NCBI RefSeq assembly: GCF_008087625.1
Contig: NZ_CP042997.1
Span: 4,030,001 to 4,094,000, forward strand
DNA from: Aquisphaera giovannonii
GTDB lineage: Bacteria > Planctomycetota > Planctomycetia > Isosphaerales > Isosphaeraceae
Reading direction: 5' to 3'
DNA: 64,000 nucleotides
Part shown: piece by piece, positions 16,866-24,530 of the stretch
Numbering within the stretch: the stretch's first letter is position 1
Layout: every line of letters starts with the position of its first letter
Position numbers and translations under genes: made by a program
Notes under the pieces: generated by a model
What the model was told of the DNA's origin: nothing
The model's input: only the letters and a program-made list of their open reading frames with translations
Database searches by the model: none

Positions 16866-17896
16866 AGCACCGTGGAACGCAGCTCGGGGAAGACCTTGCC
16901 TACCTTGGTGAGGAGGTAGTCGCCGTACGTACCATCGAACATGTGGACGCTCGCGCGGTCCCAGCGCTCGGCCGCGTCGTCGGCCGGACGGTCTCGGCCG
17001 GGGAGGTCGATCGGCCGGACCGGGGCGGAGAAGTTCGGGTCGAAGAAGAAGGGGAACGACATCCGGTCGCGCGGGGCCGGGTTGCGGACGCGGTGCGGCG
17101 TCGATCGGTAGACCCCGCCGGTCATCCGGTCGAGCATGTCGCCGATGTTGCAGACGTACGAGCCGGGCAGGGGAGGGGCCGGGATCCAGCTCGAGCGCGA
17201 CTTGACCTCCAGGCCGCCCGCGTCGTCCTGGAGGAGGATCGTCAGGAGCCCGTAGTCCGTGTGCTCGCCGACGCCCCAGAGCGACGGGTCGGCCGGCGGC
17301 GGATAGTTGAAGATCCGGAAGAGCGTGAGCGGCTCCCGCGTGCCGTGGTCCTCGAAATACGCCTCATCCAGCCCCAGGCCGAGGGCCAGGCCGGCCATCA
17401 GGCGATGCCCCAGCCCCGTGAGCGCGGCCATGTAATCCAGGACCGCCTCGCGGAGCCCCTCCGGCCGCTCCGGGAAGAGGTTCGGCCCGTGCAGGGGCGT
17501 GCCCGCGACGACCCGCGGGTCATCCGGCGGCAGCTCCTGCCCGAAGTAGAGCCCTTCCTTCTGGTCGGGCTTGCCCGAGGTCAGCTCGTCCCCGACGCGG
17601 AAGTACCCCCGCCAGGCCCGACCGCCCAGCGCCATCCGGACGCGCATCTTCTCCTCGGTCTCCAGGGAGAAGAATTCGCGGCTCCGCTCGCGTAGACGGT
17701 TTTGTAACGCTTCGTCCACGCCGTGCCCGACGACGTAGAAGAAACCGCTCTCCCGGCAGGCCGCGTCGAGCTGCCGGGCGACGGCTTCCCGGGCGGCCCG
17801 ATCCCCGACCAGCCCGGCGACGTCGACGACCGGCACGCGCGAGAACTCACCGCCTGGAGCCACGTTCCCGCCTCCTTCGACCCGACGAGTCTTCAC
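16862..17896 (-). CDS. 2-oxoglutarate/Fe(II) oxygenase, isopenicillin-N-synthase family
   Basis: A 344-residue member of the IPNS/flavonol-synthase-like oxygenases. The N-terminal DIOX_N segment reads VPVVDVAGLV then ESGFFYVVGHGVDEALQNRL. The iron ligands are H and D of GEHTDYGLLTILLQD near residue 215 and the second His in STPHRVRNP near residue 270. The R-x-S co-substrate motif is RDRMSFPFF. Members use O2 and usually 2-oxoglutarate to oxidise small molecules; the substrate here is unknown. The downstream DUF2891 gene overlaps by 4 bp. A hairpin at 17906-17924 separates it from the aldo/keto reductase upstream. Confidence 0.88.
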   Translation of the reverse strand: MKTRRVEGGGNVAPGGEFSRVPVVDVAGLVGDRAAREAVARQLDAACRESGFFYVVGHGVDEALQNRLRERSREFFSLETEEKMRVRMALGGRAWRGYFRVGDELTSGKPDQKEGLYFGQELPPDDPRVVAGTPLHGPNLFPERPEGLREAVLDYMAALTGLGHRLMAGLALGLGLDEAYFEDHGTREPLTLFRIFNYPPPADPSLWGVGEHTDYGLLTILLQDDAGGLEVKSRSSWIPAPPLPGSYVCNIGDMLDRMTGGVYRSTPHRVRNPAPRDRMSFPFFFDPNFSAPVRPIDLPGRDRPADDAAERWDRASVHMFDGTYGDYLLTKVGKVFPELRSTVL

Positions 17897-17905
17897 GCCG
17901 CCGAT

Positions 17906-17924
17906 GCCTGCCTGGTAGGCAGGC
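17906..17924. terminator. short GC hairpin between two minus-strand genes
   Basis: A perfect 8-bp stem (GCCTGCCT / AGGCAGGC) with a 3-base loop lies between the end of the aldo/keto reductase gene (17985) and the oxygenase start (17896). No T-tract follows, so termination is only a guess. It could instead be a processing or stability hairpin in a longer transcript. Confidence 0.25.
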
Positions 17925-17984
17925 CGACGCCATTGGAGTCTCGCCTCTTCGTCCGCCCCTGTCCATCCTTCCGGCCTGTGCTCT

Positions 17985-18824
17985 CTACAGCATCGGCAGC
18001 GACCGCGGCTTCGGCCCGACCGGGAAGGCCGCGTCGAGGAGTGCCGCCTCGGCGTCCGTCAGCACGAGCGACCCGGCGCCGGCATTCTCGGCGGCGTGAT
18101 CGCCGCGGGAGGCTTTGGGGATCGTGAGCAGCGAGGATCGGCGCGTGAGGAAGGCGAGGGCAACCTGCCGCGGGGTCGCGCCGCGGGAGTCGGCGACTTC
18201 CTGGAGCACGCGGCCGCCGGGCGTGCCCGGCCTCGGGAACTTGCCGTGGCCGAAGGGGCTGTAGCCGACGACGGCGACGCCGTGGGCCTCGCACAGGGGG
18301 AGCACGGCGTGCTCGATGGCTCGCTCCTGGAGGTGGTACAGCACCTGGTTGCAGGCGATGCGACCCTCGCCGGCGATCGCCAGCGCCTCCTCCAGGTCGT
18401 CCTCGTCGAAGTTGCTCACGCCCCAGGAGAGGATCTTGCCGGCGCCCCGAAGGGCCTCGAACGCGGCGATGGTCTCGCCGAGCGGGACCGATCCGCGCCA
18501 GTGCAGCAGGTAGCAGTCCAGGCGATCCGTCTTCAACCGGGCGAGCGACCGCTCGCAGGCCGCGATCGTCCCGTCCTCGGAGGCGTTCGACGGGAGCACC
18601 TTGGAGACCAGGAAGACCTCGTCCCTCCGGCCGGCGATGGCCTCCGCGACGAGCGGCTCCGCCTCGCCGTACATCTCGGCCGTGTCGATGTGGGTCATGC
18701 CCAGGTCGAGCCCCCGCCGGATCGATGCGATCGCGGCGTCCCTGTCTCCGCGATCGATCTCCCAGGTCCCCTGGCCGATGACCGCAGTCTCTCGCCCCGC
18801 GTCGCCGAATGGATGCGTCCGCAT
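17985..18824 (-). CDS. aldo/keto reductase
   Basis: A 279-residue AKR-fold (TIM barrel) NADPH-dependent oxidoreductase. Catalytic tetrad residues are visible: D of HIDTAEMYGEAEP with the adjacent Tyr, K of FLVSKVLPSN, and H of CYLLHWRGS. The cofactor segment TIPKASRGDH sits near the C-terminus. It lies in the 2,5-diketogluconate-reductase-like group of short bacterial AKRs. I prefer the ATG at 18824 (MRTHPFGDAG) because AAAGGGGG lies 8 bases upstream; an in-frame ATG at 18848 would add eight residues that encode that purine tract. It is the first gene of the minus-strand run down to 15729. The physiological substrate cannot be inferred. Confidence 0.88.
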   Translation of the reverse strand: MRTHPFGDAGRETAVIGQGTWEIDRGDRDAAIASIRRGLDLGMTHIDTAEMYGEAEPLVAEAIAGRRDEVFLVSKVLPSNASEDGTIAACERSLARLKTDRLDCYLLHWRGSVPLGETIAAFEALRGAGKILSWGVSNFDEDDLEEALAIAGEGRIACNQVLYHLQERAIEHAVLPLCEAHGVAVVGYSPFGHGKFPRPGTPGGRVLQEVADSRGATPRQVALAFLTRRSSLLTIPKASRGDHAAENAGAGSLVLTDAEAALLDAAFPVGPKPRSLPML

Positions 18825-18990
18825 GCCAGCGCCCCCTTTCCCTTCCATCCTGCCGAACGCCGGCCCGCCCGTCGACGGTCAGCCGTGTGCCGCGCGTCGG
18901 CCCGTGCTCACGATGCCGTGACCACGACCCGCGCAGCTCGCCTGACCGGGGTCCATCCAGGCGTAGCCAGAGACAAGGCCTCGCGCGTGG

Positions 18991-19195
18991 GCCGGGGCGA
19001 TCCCGCGGCATCGCCTTCGGCTCTGCCGCAGCCACCCGGAGTGTCTCCTGGCCTCGAGATCGTGCTCAGGCCGGGGGTGGCCGTGGTGGAAGCGCAGCGA
19101 CACCACGGTCGGGCGGGCCGCGGCGATGCATGGGGCCCTCCCGCAGGCCGGGGCGATCCCGCGGCATCGCCTTCGGCTCTGCCGCAGCCACCCGG
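18991..19195. repeat. two identical 49-bp direct repeats, family B
   Basis: The 49-base unit starting GCCGGGGCGATCCCGCGGCA occurs at 18991-19039 and again, without a single difference, at 19147-19195. Reverse-complement relatives are at 12664-12706. The unit includes short internal complementarities and lies in the 607-base gap 18825-19431 between divergent genes. The rest of that gap shows no gene; frames through it (for example AAAEPKAMPRDRP) only translate the repeat. Confidence 0.8.
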
Positions 19196-19431
19196 CCGGC
19201 CGGCGATGTCACCTCGGGGCCTGCTCGACCGCGCCCGGGGCACGTTGCCGCCGGATGGGCCGAACGAGGGCGGACCTGTCCCATGCTTCGGCCGGAGAAG
19301 TTCCTCAGCGTCGGCTTGTGTGGTTTCACGCGCGGTGGGAGAATCGCCGACCGCGCGGACTGTGGCCGGAGCATGCCCCGATCGCGGTGACGAGAGGCGT
19401 CCGGCGGTACTCCACGGATCGAGGGCGGGCG

Positions 19432-21387
19432 ATGTCGCTGTCCGATTATCTCTTCGGCCGCCCGCTGGCGACCGACGAGGAGGGCGAGCAGAGGGTCGGC
19501 GTGTGGGCGGGGATCCCGATGCTCGGGCTGGACGCCCTGGGCTCCGCGGCCTACGGGCCGGAGGCGGCGCTGACGCTCCTCATCCCGCTCGGCGCGGCCG
19601 GCATCGGCTACATCGGGCCGATCAGCACGCTGATCATCGCGCTGCTCTTCGTCGTCTACATCTCGTATCGCCAGACGATCTCGGCGTACCCGCACGGCGG
19701 CGGCTCGTACACCGTGGCCCGCGAGAACCTGGGGACGACGGCCGGGCTCCTGGCCGCGGCGGCCCTGATGCTCGACTACGTGCTCGTCGTCGCGGTCGGG
19801 ATCTCGGCCGGCGTCGGGGCGCTGGTCTCCGCCGCGCCGACCCTCCAGCCCTACATGCTGCCGCTCTGCCTGGTGATCCTAACGATGATCACCGCCGTGA
19901 ACCTCCGCGGGGTTCGCGAGTCCGGGCTGGCCTTCCTGGTGCCGACGTACCTGTTCATCGTGTCGATGCTCGCGGTCCTGGGGGTCGGCGTGGGGAAGGC
20001 CGTCCTTTCCGGGGGCCGGCCGGTCCCGCTGGAGCCCCCGGCGCCGCAGGGATCGGCCGAGGCGGCGGCGGGGCTCTGGGTCCTGATGCGCGCCTTCGCG
20101 AGCGGCTGCACGGCGATGACGGGGGTCGAGGCGGTCAGCAACGGCGTCTCGGCCTTCCACGAGCCGACGGTCAAGTACGCCCGCGGGACGCTGACGGCCA
20201 TCATCGGGCTCCTGGCGGTGATGCTGGCGGGGATCGCGTTCCTCTGCCGGGCCTACGGAGTCGGCGCGACCGAGCCCGGCGGGCCCGGCTACCAGAGCGT
20301 CCTCTCGCAGCTCGTGGCCGCGGTGGTCGGCCGCGGGGCCTTCTATTACGTCACGATCGGGTCGGTGCTCGGCGTGCTGTCGCTCTCGGCCAACACCGGA
20401 TTCGCCGACTTCCCCAGGCTGTGTCGCGTCGTCGCCCAGGACGGCTACCTGCCCAACGGATTCGCCCACCGCGGGCGCCGCCTCGTCTATAGCTGGGGCA
20501 TCTTCGTCCTCGCCGCCCTCTCCGCCTCGCTCTTGATCGCCTTCGGCGGGATCACGGACCACCTGATCCCGCTCTTCGCGGTCGGTGCCTTCCTGGCGTT
20601 CACGCTCTCGCAGGCCGGGATGGTCGTCCACTGGCGGCGGGAAGGGGGGCCGAACGCGAGGCGGTCGGCCGCGATCAACGCCGTCGGGGCGGTGTGCACG
20701 GCGCTGACGCTCGTCATCGTCCTGGTCTCGAAGTTCGCCGAGGGCGCCTGGATCATGGTGCTGCTCGTCCCGGCGCTCCTGGCCTGCTTCGCGTTCGTCA
20801 ACGCGCATTACCGCACCGTGGGCAGGGAGGTGGCGACCGACCTGCCGCTAAACGCGACGGACCTCCGGCCGCCGCTCGCCCTGCTCCCGGTCCGCGGCTG
20901 GAGCGCCATCACGCGCAAGGCCCTGCGATTCGCGCTGAAGGTCTCCGACGAGGTCTATGCCCTGCACATCGCCGACGACGAGAACGCGATGCTCGCCCTG
21001 GAGGAAGGTTGGGAGCGGAACGTCCGCGAGCCGTGCCGATCGGCCGGCGTGAATCCGCCGAAGCTCATCGTCGTCTATTCGCCCTACCGGCGACTCTACT
21101 CCCCGCTCAGGCAGGTCGTCTCGGAGCTCCAGAAGACCCACCCCCGCCGCGACGTCGCCGTCATCGTCCCCCAGCTCGTCCGCACGCGCTGGTACCACTT
21201 CCTGCTGCACAATCAGACGGCCTCGGTCATCAAGGTCTACCTGCTTTTGAGCGGATTCCGCCGCGTCGTGGTGATCGACGTGCCCTGGTATCTCTCCGAC
21301 AGCCTGCCCCCGGCTGCGCCGGCGGACGCGGCATCGTCCCCGGCGCAGCCCGGTCGGATCCGCGACGAGGGCCCGACGGGGCCCTGA
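19432..21387 (+). CDS. APC-family amino acid permease with C-terminal cytosolic domain
   Basis: A 651-residue transporter. About twelve TM helices cover residues 20-460, with the first-helix break GIPMLGLDALGSAAYGPEAA and the GGSYTVARENLG loop typical of APC permeases, and TGVEAVSNGVSAF in TM6. A soluble domain of about 180 residues follows (ALLPVRGWSAITRKALRFAL through VVVIDVPWYLSD), which looks like the UspA-like domain fused to some APC transporters. The ATG at 19432 is chosen because the long upstream frame is repeat DNA and the protein begins sensibly with MSLSDYLFG. Substrate could be an amino acid or cation and is not readable. It stands alone. Confidence 0.85.
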   Translation: MSLSDYLFGRPLATDEEGEQRVGVWAGIPMLGLDALGSAAYGPEAALTLLIPLGAAGIGYIGPISTLIIALLFVVYISYRQTISAYPHGGGSYTVARENLGTTAGLLAAAALMLDYVLVVAVGISAGVGALVSAAPTLQPYMLPLCLVILTMITAVNLRGVRESGLAFLVPTYLFIVSMLAVLGVGVGKAVLSGGRPVPLEPPAPQGSAEAAAGLWVLMRAFASGCTAMTGVEAVSNGVSAFHEPTVKYARGTLTAIIGLLAVMLAGIAFLCRAYGVGATEPGGPGYQSVLSQLVAAVVGRGAFYYVTIGSVLGVLSLSANTGFADFPRLCRVVAQDGYLPNGFAHRGRRLVYSWGIFVLAALSASLLIAFGGITDHLIPLFAVGAFLAFTLSQAGMVVHWRREGGPNARRSAAINAVGAVCTALTLVIVLVSKFAEGAWIMVLLVPALLACFAFVNAHYRTVGREVATDLPLNATDLRPPLALLPVRGWSAITRKALRFALKVSDEVYALHIADDENAMLALEEGWERNVREPCRSAGVNPPKLIVVYSPYRRLYSPLRQVVSELQKTHPRRDVAVIVPQLVRTRWYHFLLHNQTASVIKVYLLLSGFRRVVVIDVPWYLSDSLPPAAPADAASSPAQPGRIRDEGPTGP

Positions 21388-21507
21388 CGAGCGGGGCGGG
21401 GAGTCCGCGCTCCTCGATCGCGAGCCGGTGGCATCGGAGATCTCGCCGGCGGAGCCCGGCACGATCCCGCCGGGCCCGTCCGCATCGTGCCCCCGGCCCC
21501 CACCCCA

Positions 21508-21729
21508 TCACTCCTCGATCTTGGCGTAGGACTCGAGGAACCCGCACTTCGGGCAGCAATACGTGACGACCTGGCGCTTCACCCGCCCGCCGAGCTTCAC
21601 GCCCGTCCAGAACGACCACTGGGGCGGCCCCTCGACCCACTTCGCGGACGACTGGGAGCCGGGCGCCTGGTCGAGGATGAAGCCCTCGTCCATCGGCTGG
21701 GTGCATTTGGGGCATTTCGGGGTCTTCAT
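21508..21729 (-). CDS. DUF6487 small zinc-ribbon protein
   Basis: A 73-residue protein with two CPKC knuckles: MKTPKCPKCTQPMDEGFI at the start and YCCPKCGFLESYAK at the end, forming one four-Cys zinc ribbon. Between them, GPPQWSFWTGVKLGGR is the aromatic core of the family. Such proteins are common in planctomycetes and Clostridia, and the function is unknown. The much longer open frame that extends upstream is the antisense of dnaJ and is not used. It converges with the APC permease gene, 120 bp away. Confidence 0.8.
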   Translation of the reverse strand: MKTPKCPKCTQPMDEGFILDQAPGSQSSAKWVEGPPQWSFWTGVKLGGRVKRQVVTYCCPKCGFLESYAKIEE

Positions 21730-21918
21730 GGTCTTCCCCTTGCGGAACGGGATCTGCGAATCCGCGGCGTGCCGCGACGCCCGCGGCCGCCACGGAATCG
21801 AGATCGAGGGGTATTCGGCCCGAAAGGCGCGTTCTTGAGCGGACCGGCGGCCCTGTGCCCTACGATACGGCGTCCGCGACGGCCGCTTGGCCGGGCGATC
21901 GAGGGGCCGTCGCGTCCC

Positions 21919-21948
21919 TTGAAGGGGGCCGCGACCGGCCGATAGAAT
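21919..21948 (+). promoter_or_regulatory. sigma70-like promoter for the dnaJ cluster
   Basis: TTGAAG at 21919-21924 and TAGAAT at 21943-21948 are separated by 18 bases and lie 66 bases before the dnaJ ATG. A second AT-rich box, TATAGT, follows at 21951. I see no CIRCE element or clear HAIR-type repeat, although the downstream MerR/HspR-like gene could repress this promoter. Confidence 0.5.
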
Positions 21949-22014
21949 GGTATAGTAGTGCCTGGTTGGACCGTCCGGTTCCGTCCCGCGAGCTCGCAGG
22001 GTCTGGTCACTCAC

Positions 22015-22986
22015 ATGCCCGATAGCGATTATTACGAGGTTCTCGGCGTGGCGCGCGACGCGACGCCGGATGCGATCAAGAAGGCCTATCGGGCGATGGC
22101 GCGCAAGCACCATCCGGACGTGAACCCCGGCGACAAGGCCGCCGAGAAGAAGTTCAAGGAGGTCCAGCAGGCCTACGACGTCCTCTCCGACCCCGAGAAG
22201 AAGGCTCTGTACGACCGCTACGGCAGCGCCGCGTTCGAGGGCATGGCCGCGGCCGGCCCGCGGACGAATGCGTCGGAGTGGACCTCCCAGTTCGGCGGCC
22301 ACGGCTACGAGAACGTCGACTTCTCGGACTTCTTCAGCCAGTTCAACCAGGGGCAGGGCGCCGGCGAGGAGGGCGGGGCGGGGATCTTCGAGGACCTGCT
22401 CGGGCGGATGCGGGGCGGCCGGGCGTCCTCTCGCCCCAGGGCGGGTCGGCCCGTGGAGGCCCACCTCTCCATCCCCTTCCTGACGGCGGTCCGCGGCGGC
22501 GAGACCTCGATCAACGTCCAGCGGAGCGACGGCTCGACCGAGAGCCTCGTCGTCAAGATCCCGCCGGGCGTCGACAACGGGGCGAAGCTGCGGCTGAAGG
22601 GGCAGGGGGAGGCCGCGACCAAGGGCGGCCCCCGCGGCGACATGACCATCGAGATCTCCGTCGAGCCGCACCCCTACTTCAAGCGGGACGGCCGCGACCT
22701 CGTGGTCGAGGTGCCCATCGGGGTCGCCGAGGCGATCCTCGGCGCGAAGGTGGACGTCCCCTCCCTCGACGGCAACAAGTCGCTGACGATCCCCGCCGGG
22801 GCCTCGTCCGGGCAGAAGCTGCGGCTGAAGGGGCAGGGGGTCCCGGCCGCGGGCGGAAAGCCCGCCGGCGACCTCTTCGTCCAGCTCAAGGTCGTCGTCC
22901 CCAGGAACGTGGACGACGCCAGCAGGAAGCTCATCGAGGAGTTCGCCGAGCGCAACAAGCAGGCCCCGCGCGCCGGGCTCTGGTGA
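22015..22986 (+). CDS. DnaJ-class J-domain co-chaperone (CbpA type, no zinc finger)
   Basis: A 323-residue J-protein. The J domain is residues 3-70, with YYEVLGVARDATPDAIKKAY and the HPD tripeptide in ARKHHPDVNPGD, which stimulates the DnaK ATPase. A Gly/Phe-rich linker follows. The zinc-binding CxxCxGxG repeats of DnaJ are absent, as in CbpA. Two C-terminal beta domains (from about residue 140) bind substrate: FLTAVRGGETSINVQ and KVDVPSLDGNKSLTIPAG. The ATG at 22015 begins exactly at the J domain. The next gene encodes a MerR-family regulator, the common arrangement of cbpA with cbpM or hspR. Confidence 0.92.
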   Translation: MPDSDYYEVLGVARDATPDAIKKAYRAMARKHHPDVNPGDKAAEKKFKEVQQAYDVLSDPEKKALYDRYGSAAFEGMAAAGPRTNASEWTSQFGGHGYENVDFSDFFSQFNQGQGAGEEGGAGIFEDLLGRMRGGRASSRPRAGRPVEAHLSIPFLTAVRGGETSINVQRSDGSTESLVVKIPPGVDNGAKLRLKGQGEAATKGGPRGDMTIEISVEPHPYFKRDGRDLVVEVPIGVAEAILGAKVDVPSLDGNKSLTIPAGASSGQKLRLKGQGVPAAGGKPAGDLFVQLKVVVPRNVDDASRKLIEEFAERNKQAPRAGLW

Positions 22987-23071
22987 CCCGGGGCCGCGTC
23001 CGCGACCGCGGGCGCGGACGCGGATCGAAGCAAGCAACCCAGGTGGAGCCCCCAGCCGGGTCCTCGCGGCC

Positions 23072-23443
23072 ATGACTCGACCACTCGTACCCCGCGACCT
23101 CGTCGCCAGACAGCTCTCGGTCTCGACCCAGGCGCTCGTCAAGTACGAGCGGCTGGGGCTCATCCACCCCTCGCAGGAGGGCCAGGTGGAGGGCTACGAC
23201 CCGTCGGAGGTCCGCCGCATCTGGACCATCCTGAGCTTCCAGCGGGACCTCGGCATCAACCTCGCCGGGGTGGAGGTCATCCTCCGCCTCTGCGACCGGA
23301 TGTCCCGGCTCCACAGCCACCTGGGCGGCCTCGCGGGCGAGCTGGCCGAGATCCTCGATCGCGCCGAGACGATCGTGGACATCGAGACCGACGAGCGGCC
23401 CCCTATCCCCATGCCGGGCCCCCGGCGCGATCGCCATGGCTGA
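23072..23443 (+). CDS. MerR-family regulator, HspR/CbpM-like
   Basis: A 123-residue protein with a winged helix-turn-helix of MerR type: DLVARQLSVSTQALVKYERL then GLIHPSQEGQVEGYDPSEV, and a helix LSFQRDLGINLAGVEVILRL that leads into a short coiled-coil (about residues 80-105). In HspR proteins this layout represses the dnaK/dnaJ genes; in CbpM-like proteins it binds the J-domain directly. The gene follows dnaJ by 85 bp, supporting either role. No ligand-binding domain follows. It overlaps the next small membrane-protein gene by 8 bp. Confidence 0.8.
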   Translation: MTRPLVPRDLVARQLSVSTQALVKYERLGLIHPSQEGQVEGYDPSEVRRIWTILSFQRDLGINLAGVEVILRLCDRMSRLHSHLGGLAGELAEILDRAETIVDIETDERPPIPMPGPRRDRHG

Positions 23444-23705
23444 GCCCCGGCCACCGGCCGAACCCCGGCGGAGCCGGCTGGGTCGGATCCTCGAGGAGCA
23501 CCCCGAGGCGAGGCCCCGCATCCGCGATGCCGTGTTCAGCCTGCTGGCCACGGCGCTCGCCACCATCGCCATCGTCGGCCTGCTGCTCATCTGGCACCTG
23601 CGACGGAGGGCCCGGCTGATCCGCGAGCGGCTGGCGCCCCCGCGACGCGTCTCGCTCCCCGACCTCGCCGCGAAGGACGACGTGGACCATGGACCCGACC
23701 AGTGA
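23436..23705 (+). CDS. small single-pass membrane protein
   Basis: An 89-residue protein, unrecognised. A basic N-terminus (RRSRLGRILEEHPEARPRIR) is followed by one TM helix (SLLATALATIAIVGLLLIWHL, about residues 33-53) and a positively charged cytosolic tail. It overlaps the MerR-like gene by 8 bp and rnpA by 17 bp, so it should be translated from the same message. Context gives no specific function. Confidence 0.6.
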   Translation: MAEPRPPAEPRRSRLGRILEEHPEARPRIRDAVFSLLATALATIAIVGLLLIWHLRRRARLIRERLAPPRRVSLPDLAAKDDVDHGPDQ

Positions 23706-24180
23706 CGCTCCGACGACGGCCGCGACCACCGAGGCCGACCGCGAAGGCGACCCGGCCTCGCGAGCCCGGTTCCGGCCCCACGAGCGGATCAAGGACCCGG
23801 CGGACTTCCGCCGCGCCTTCGACCGCCGCCGGAGCGTCTCCGACGCGGTGCTCGTCGTCTACGGCGTGGAGAACGGCCTGGGGCACGCGCGGCTCGGGAT
23901 CTCGGTCTCGCGGAAGAAGGTCCGCAAGGCGTCGGCCCGGAACCGCCTGAAGCGGCTGATCCGCGAGGCCTTCCGCCTGGGCAAGGGGGAGATCCCGCCC
24001 GGCATGGATTTGGTCGTCATCCCCCGCCCCGGGCAGCCGGACTTCGCCGCCGTGCGGGGCTCGATGGCGAGGCTCGGCCGCGACCTGGCTCGCCGGCTCC
24101 GGCTCCAGGCCCCATCGACGGGATCACCCCCGCCGCGGCCGGCTCCCGGGCCCCGGCCCGACGGCGAGCCCTCGACGTGA
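23689..24180 (+). CDS. rnpA: ribonuclease P protein component
   Basis: A 163-residue RnpA. The core fold begins near residue 30 ([20 protein letters not shown]) and contains the RNR signature [16 protein letters not shown] near residue 85, which contacts the P RNA and pre-tRNA leader. An Ala/Thr/Asp-rich N-terminal extension and a Pro-rich C-terminal tail flank it, making it longer than the usual 110-120 residues. The upstream rpmH gene that normally precedes rnpA is not here; instead the gene follows a heat-shock cluster. yidD overlaps its stop codon (GTGA), which keeps the conserved rnpA-yidD order. Confidence 0.9.
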   Translation: MDPTSDAPTTAATTEADREGDPASRARFRPHERIKDPADFRRAFDRRRSVSDAVLVVYGVENGLGHARLGISVSRKKVRKASARNRLKRLIREAFRLGKGEIPPGMDLVVIPRPGQPDFAAVRGSMARLGRDLARRLRLQAPSTGSPPPRPAPGPRPDGEPST

Positions 24181-24431
24181 CCGCCGCGACGCTCCGGACG
24201 TGGCTGTCCTGGCCGAGCAAGCTCGCGGTGGCGGTCCTCCTCGGGCTCATCCGCGTCTACCAGCTCACGCTGAGCCCGCTGCTCGGCAACGTCTGCCGAT
24301 TCGAGCCCAGTTGCAGCCGCTACATGGCGGAATCGCTCCGCAAGTACGGCCTCTTCCGGGGCGTCTTCCGGGGCCTGAAGCGGCTGTCGAAGTGCCACCC
24401 GTGGCACCCCGGCGGCCACGACCCTCCCTGA
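24177..24431 (+). CDS. yidD: YidD membrane protein insertion efficiency factor
   Basis: An 84-residue YidD. The conserved core is [20 protein letters not shown] followed by [20 protein letters not shown] and [12 protein letters not shown], with the family's Cys residues and amphipathic membrane-binding helix. YidD helps YidC-dependent insertion of inner-membrane proteins. The start is GTG at 24177, overlapping the rnpA stop, and is chosen because no ATG precedes the conserved core in frame. yidC/oxaA, usually next, is absent: 99 bases later a secreted alpha-galactosidase begins. Confidence 0.92.
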   Translation: MTAATLRTWLSWPSKLAVAVLLGLIRVYQLTLSPLLGNVCRFEPSCSRYMAESLRKYGLFRGVFRGLKRLSKCHPWHPGGHDPP

Positions 24432-24530
24432 GCCGCCGCGTCCTTGTCCGACCTCGCCGGACGGCGTAGTGTGGGGCGATGGGGCCGGCTCCGCGGCCGC
24501 ATCGAACCACGAGGAAACAAGGACTTATTG

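Noticed and set aside
22015-22986. Full DnaJ
   Set aside because: The zinc-binding CxxCxGxG repeats are absent, so the CbpA-type description is used.
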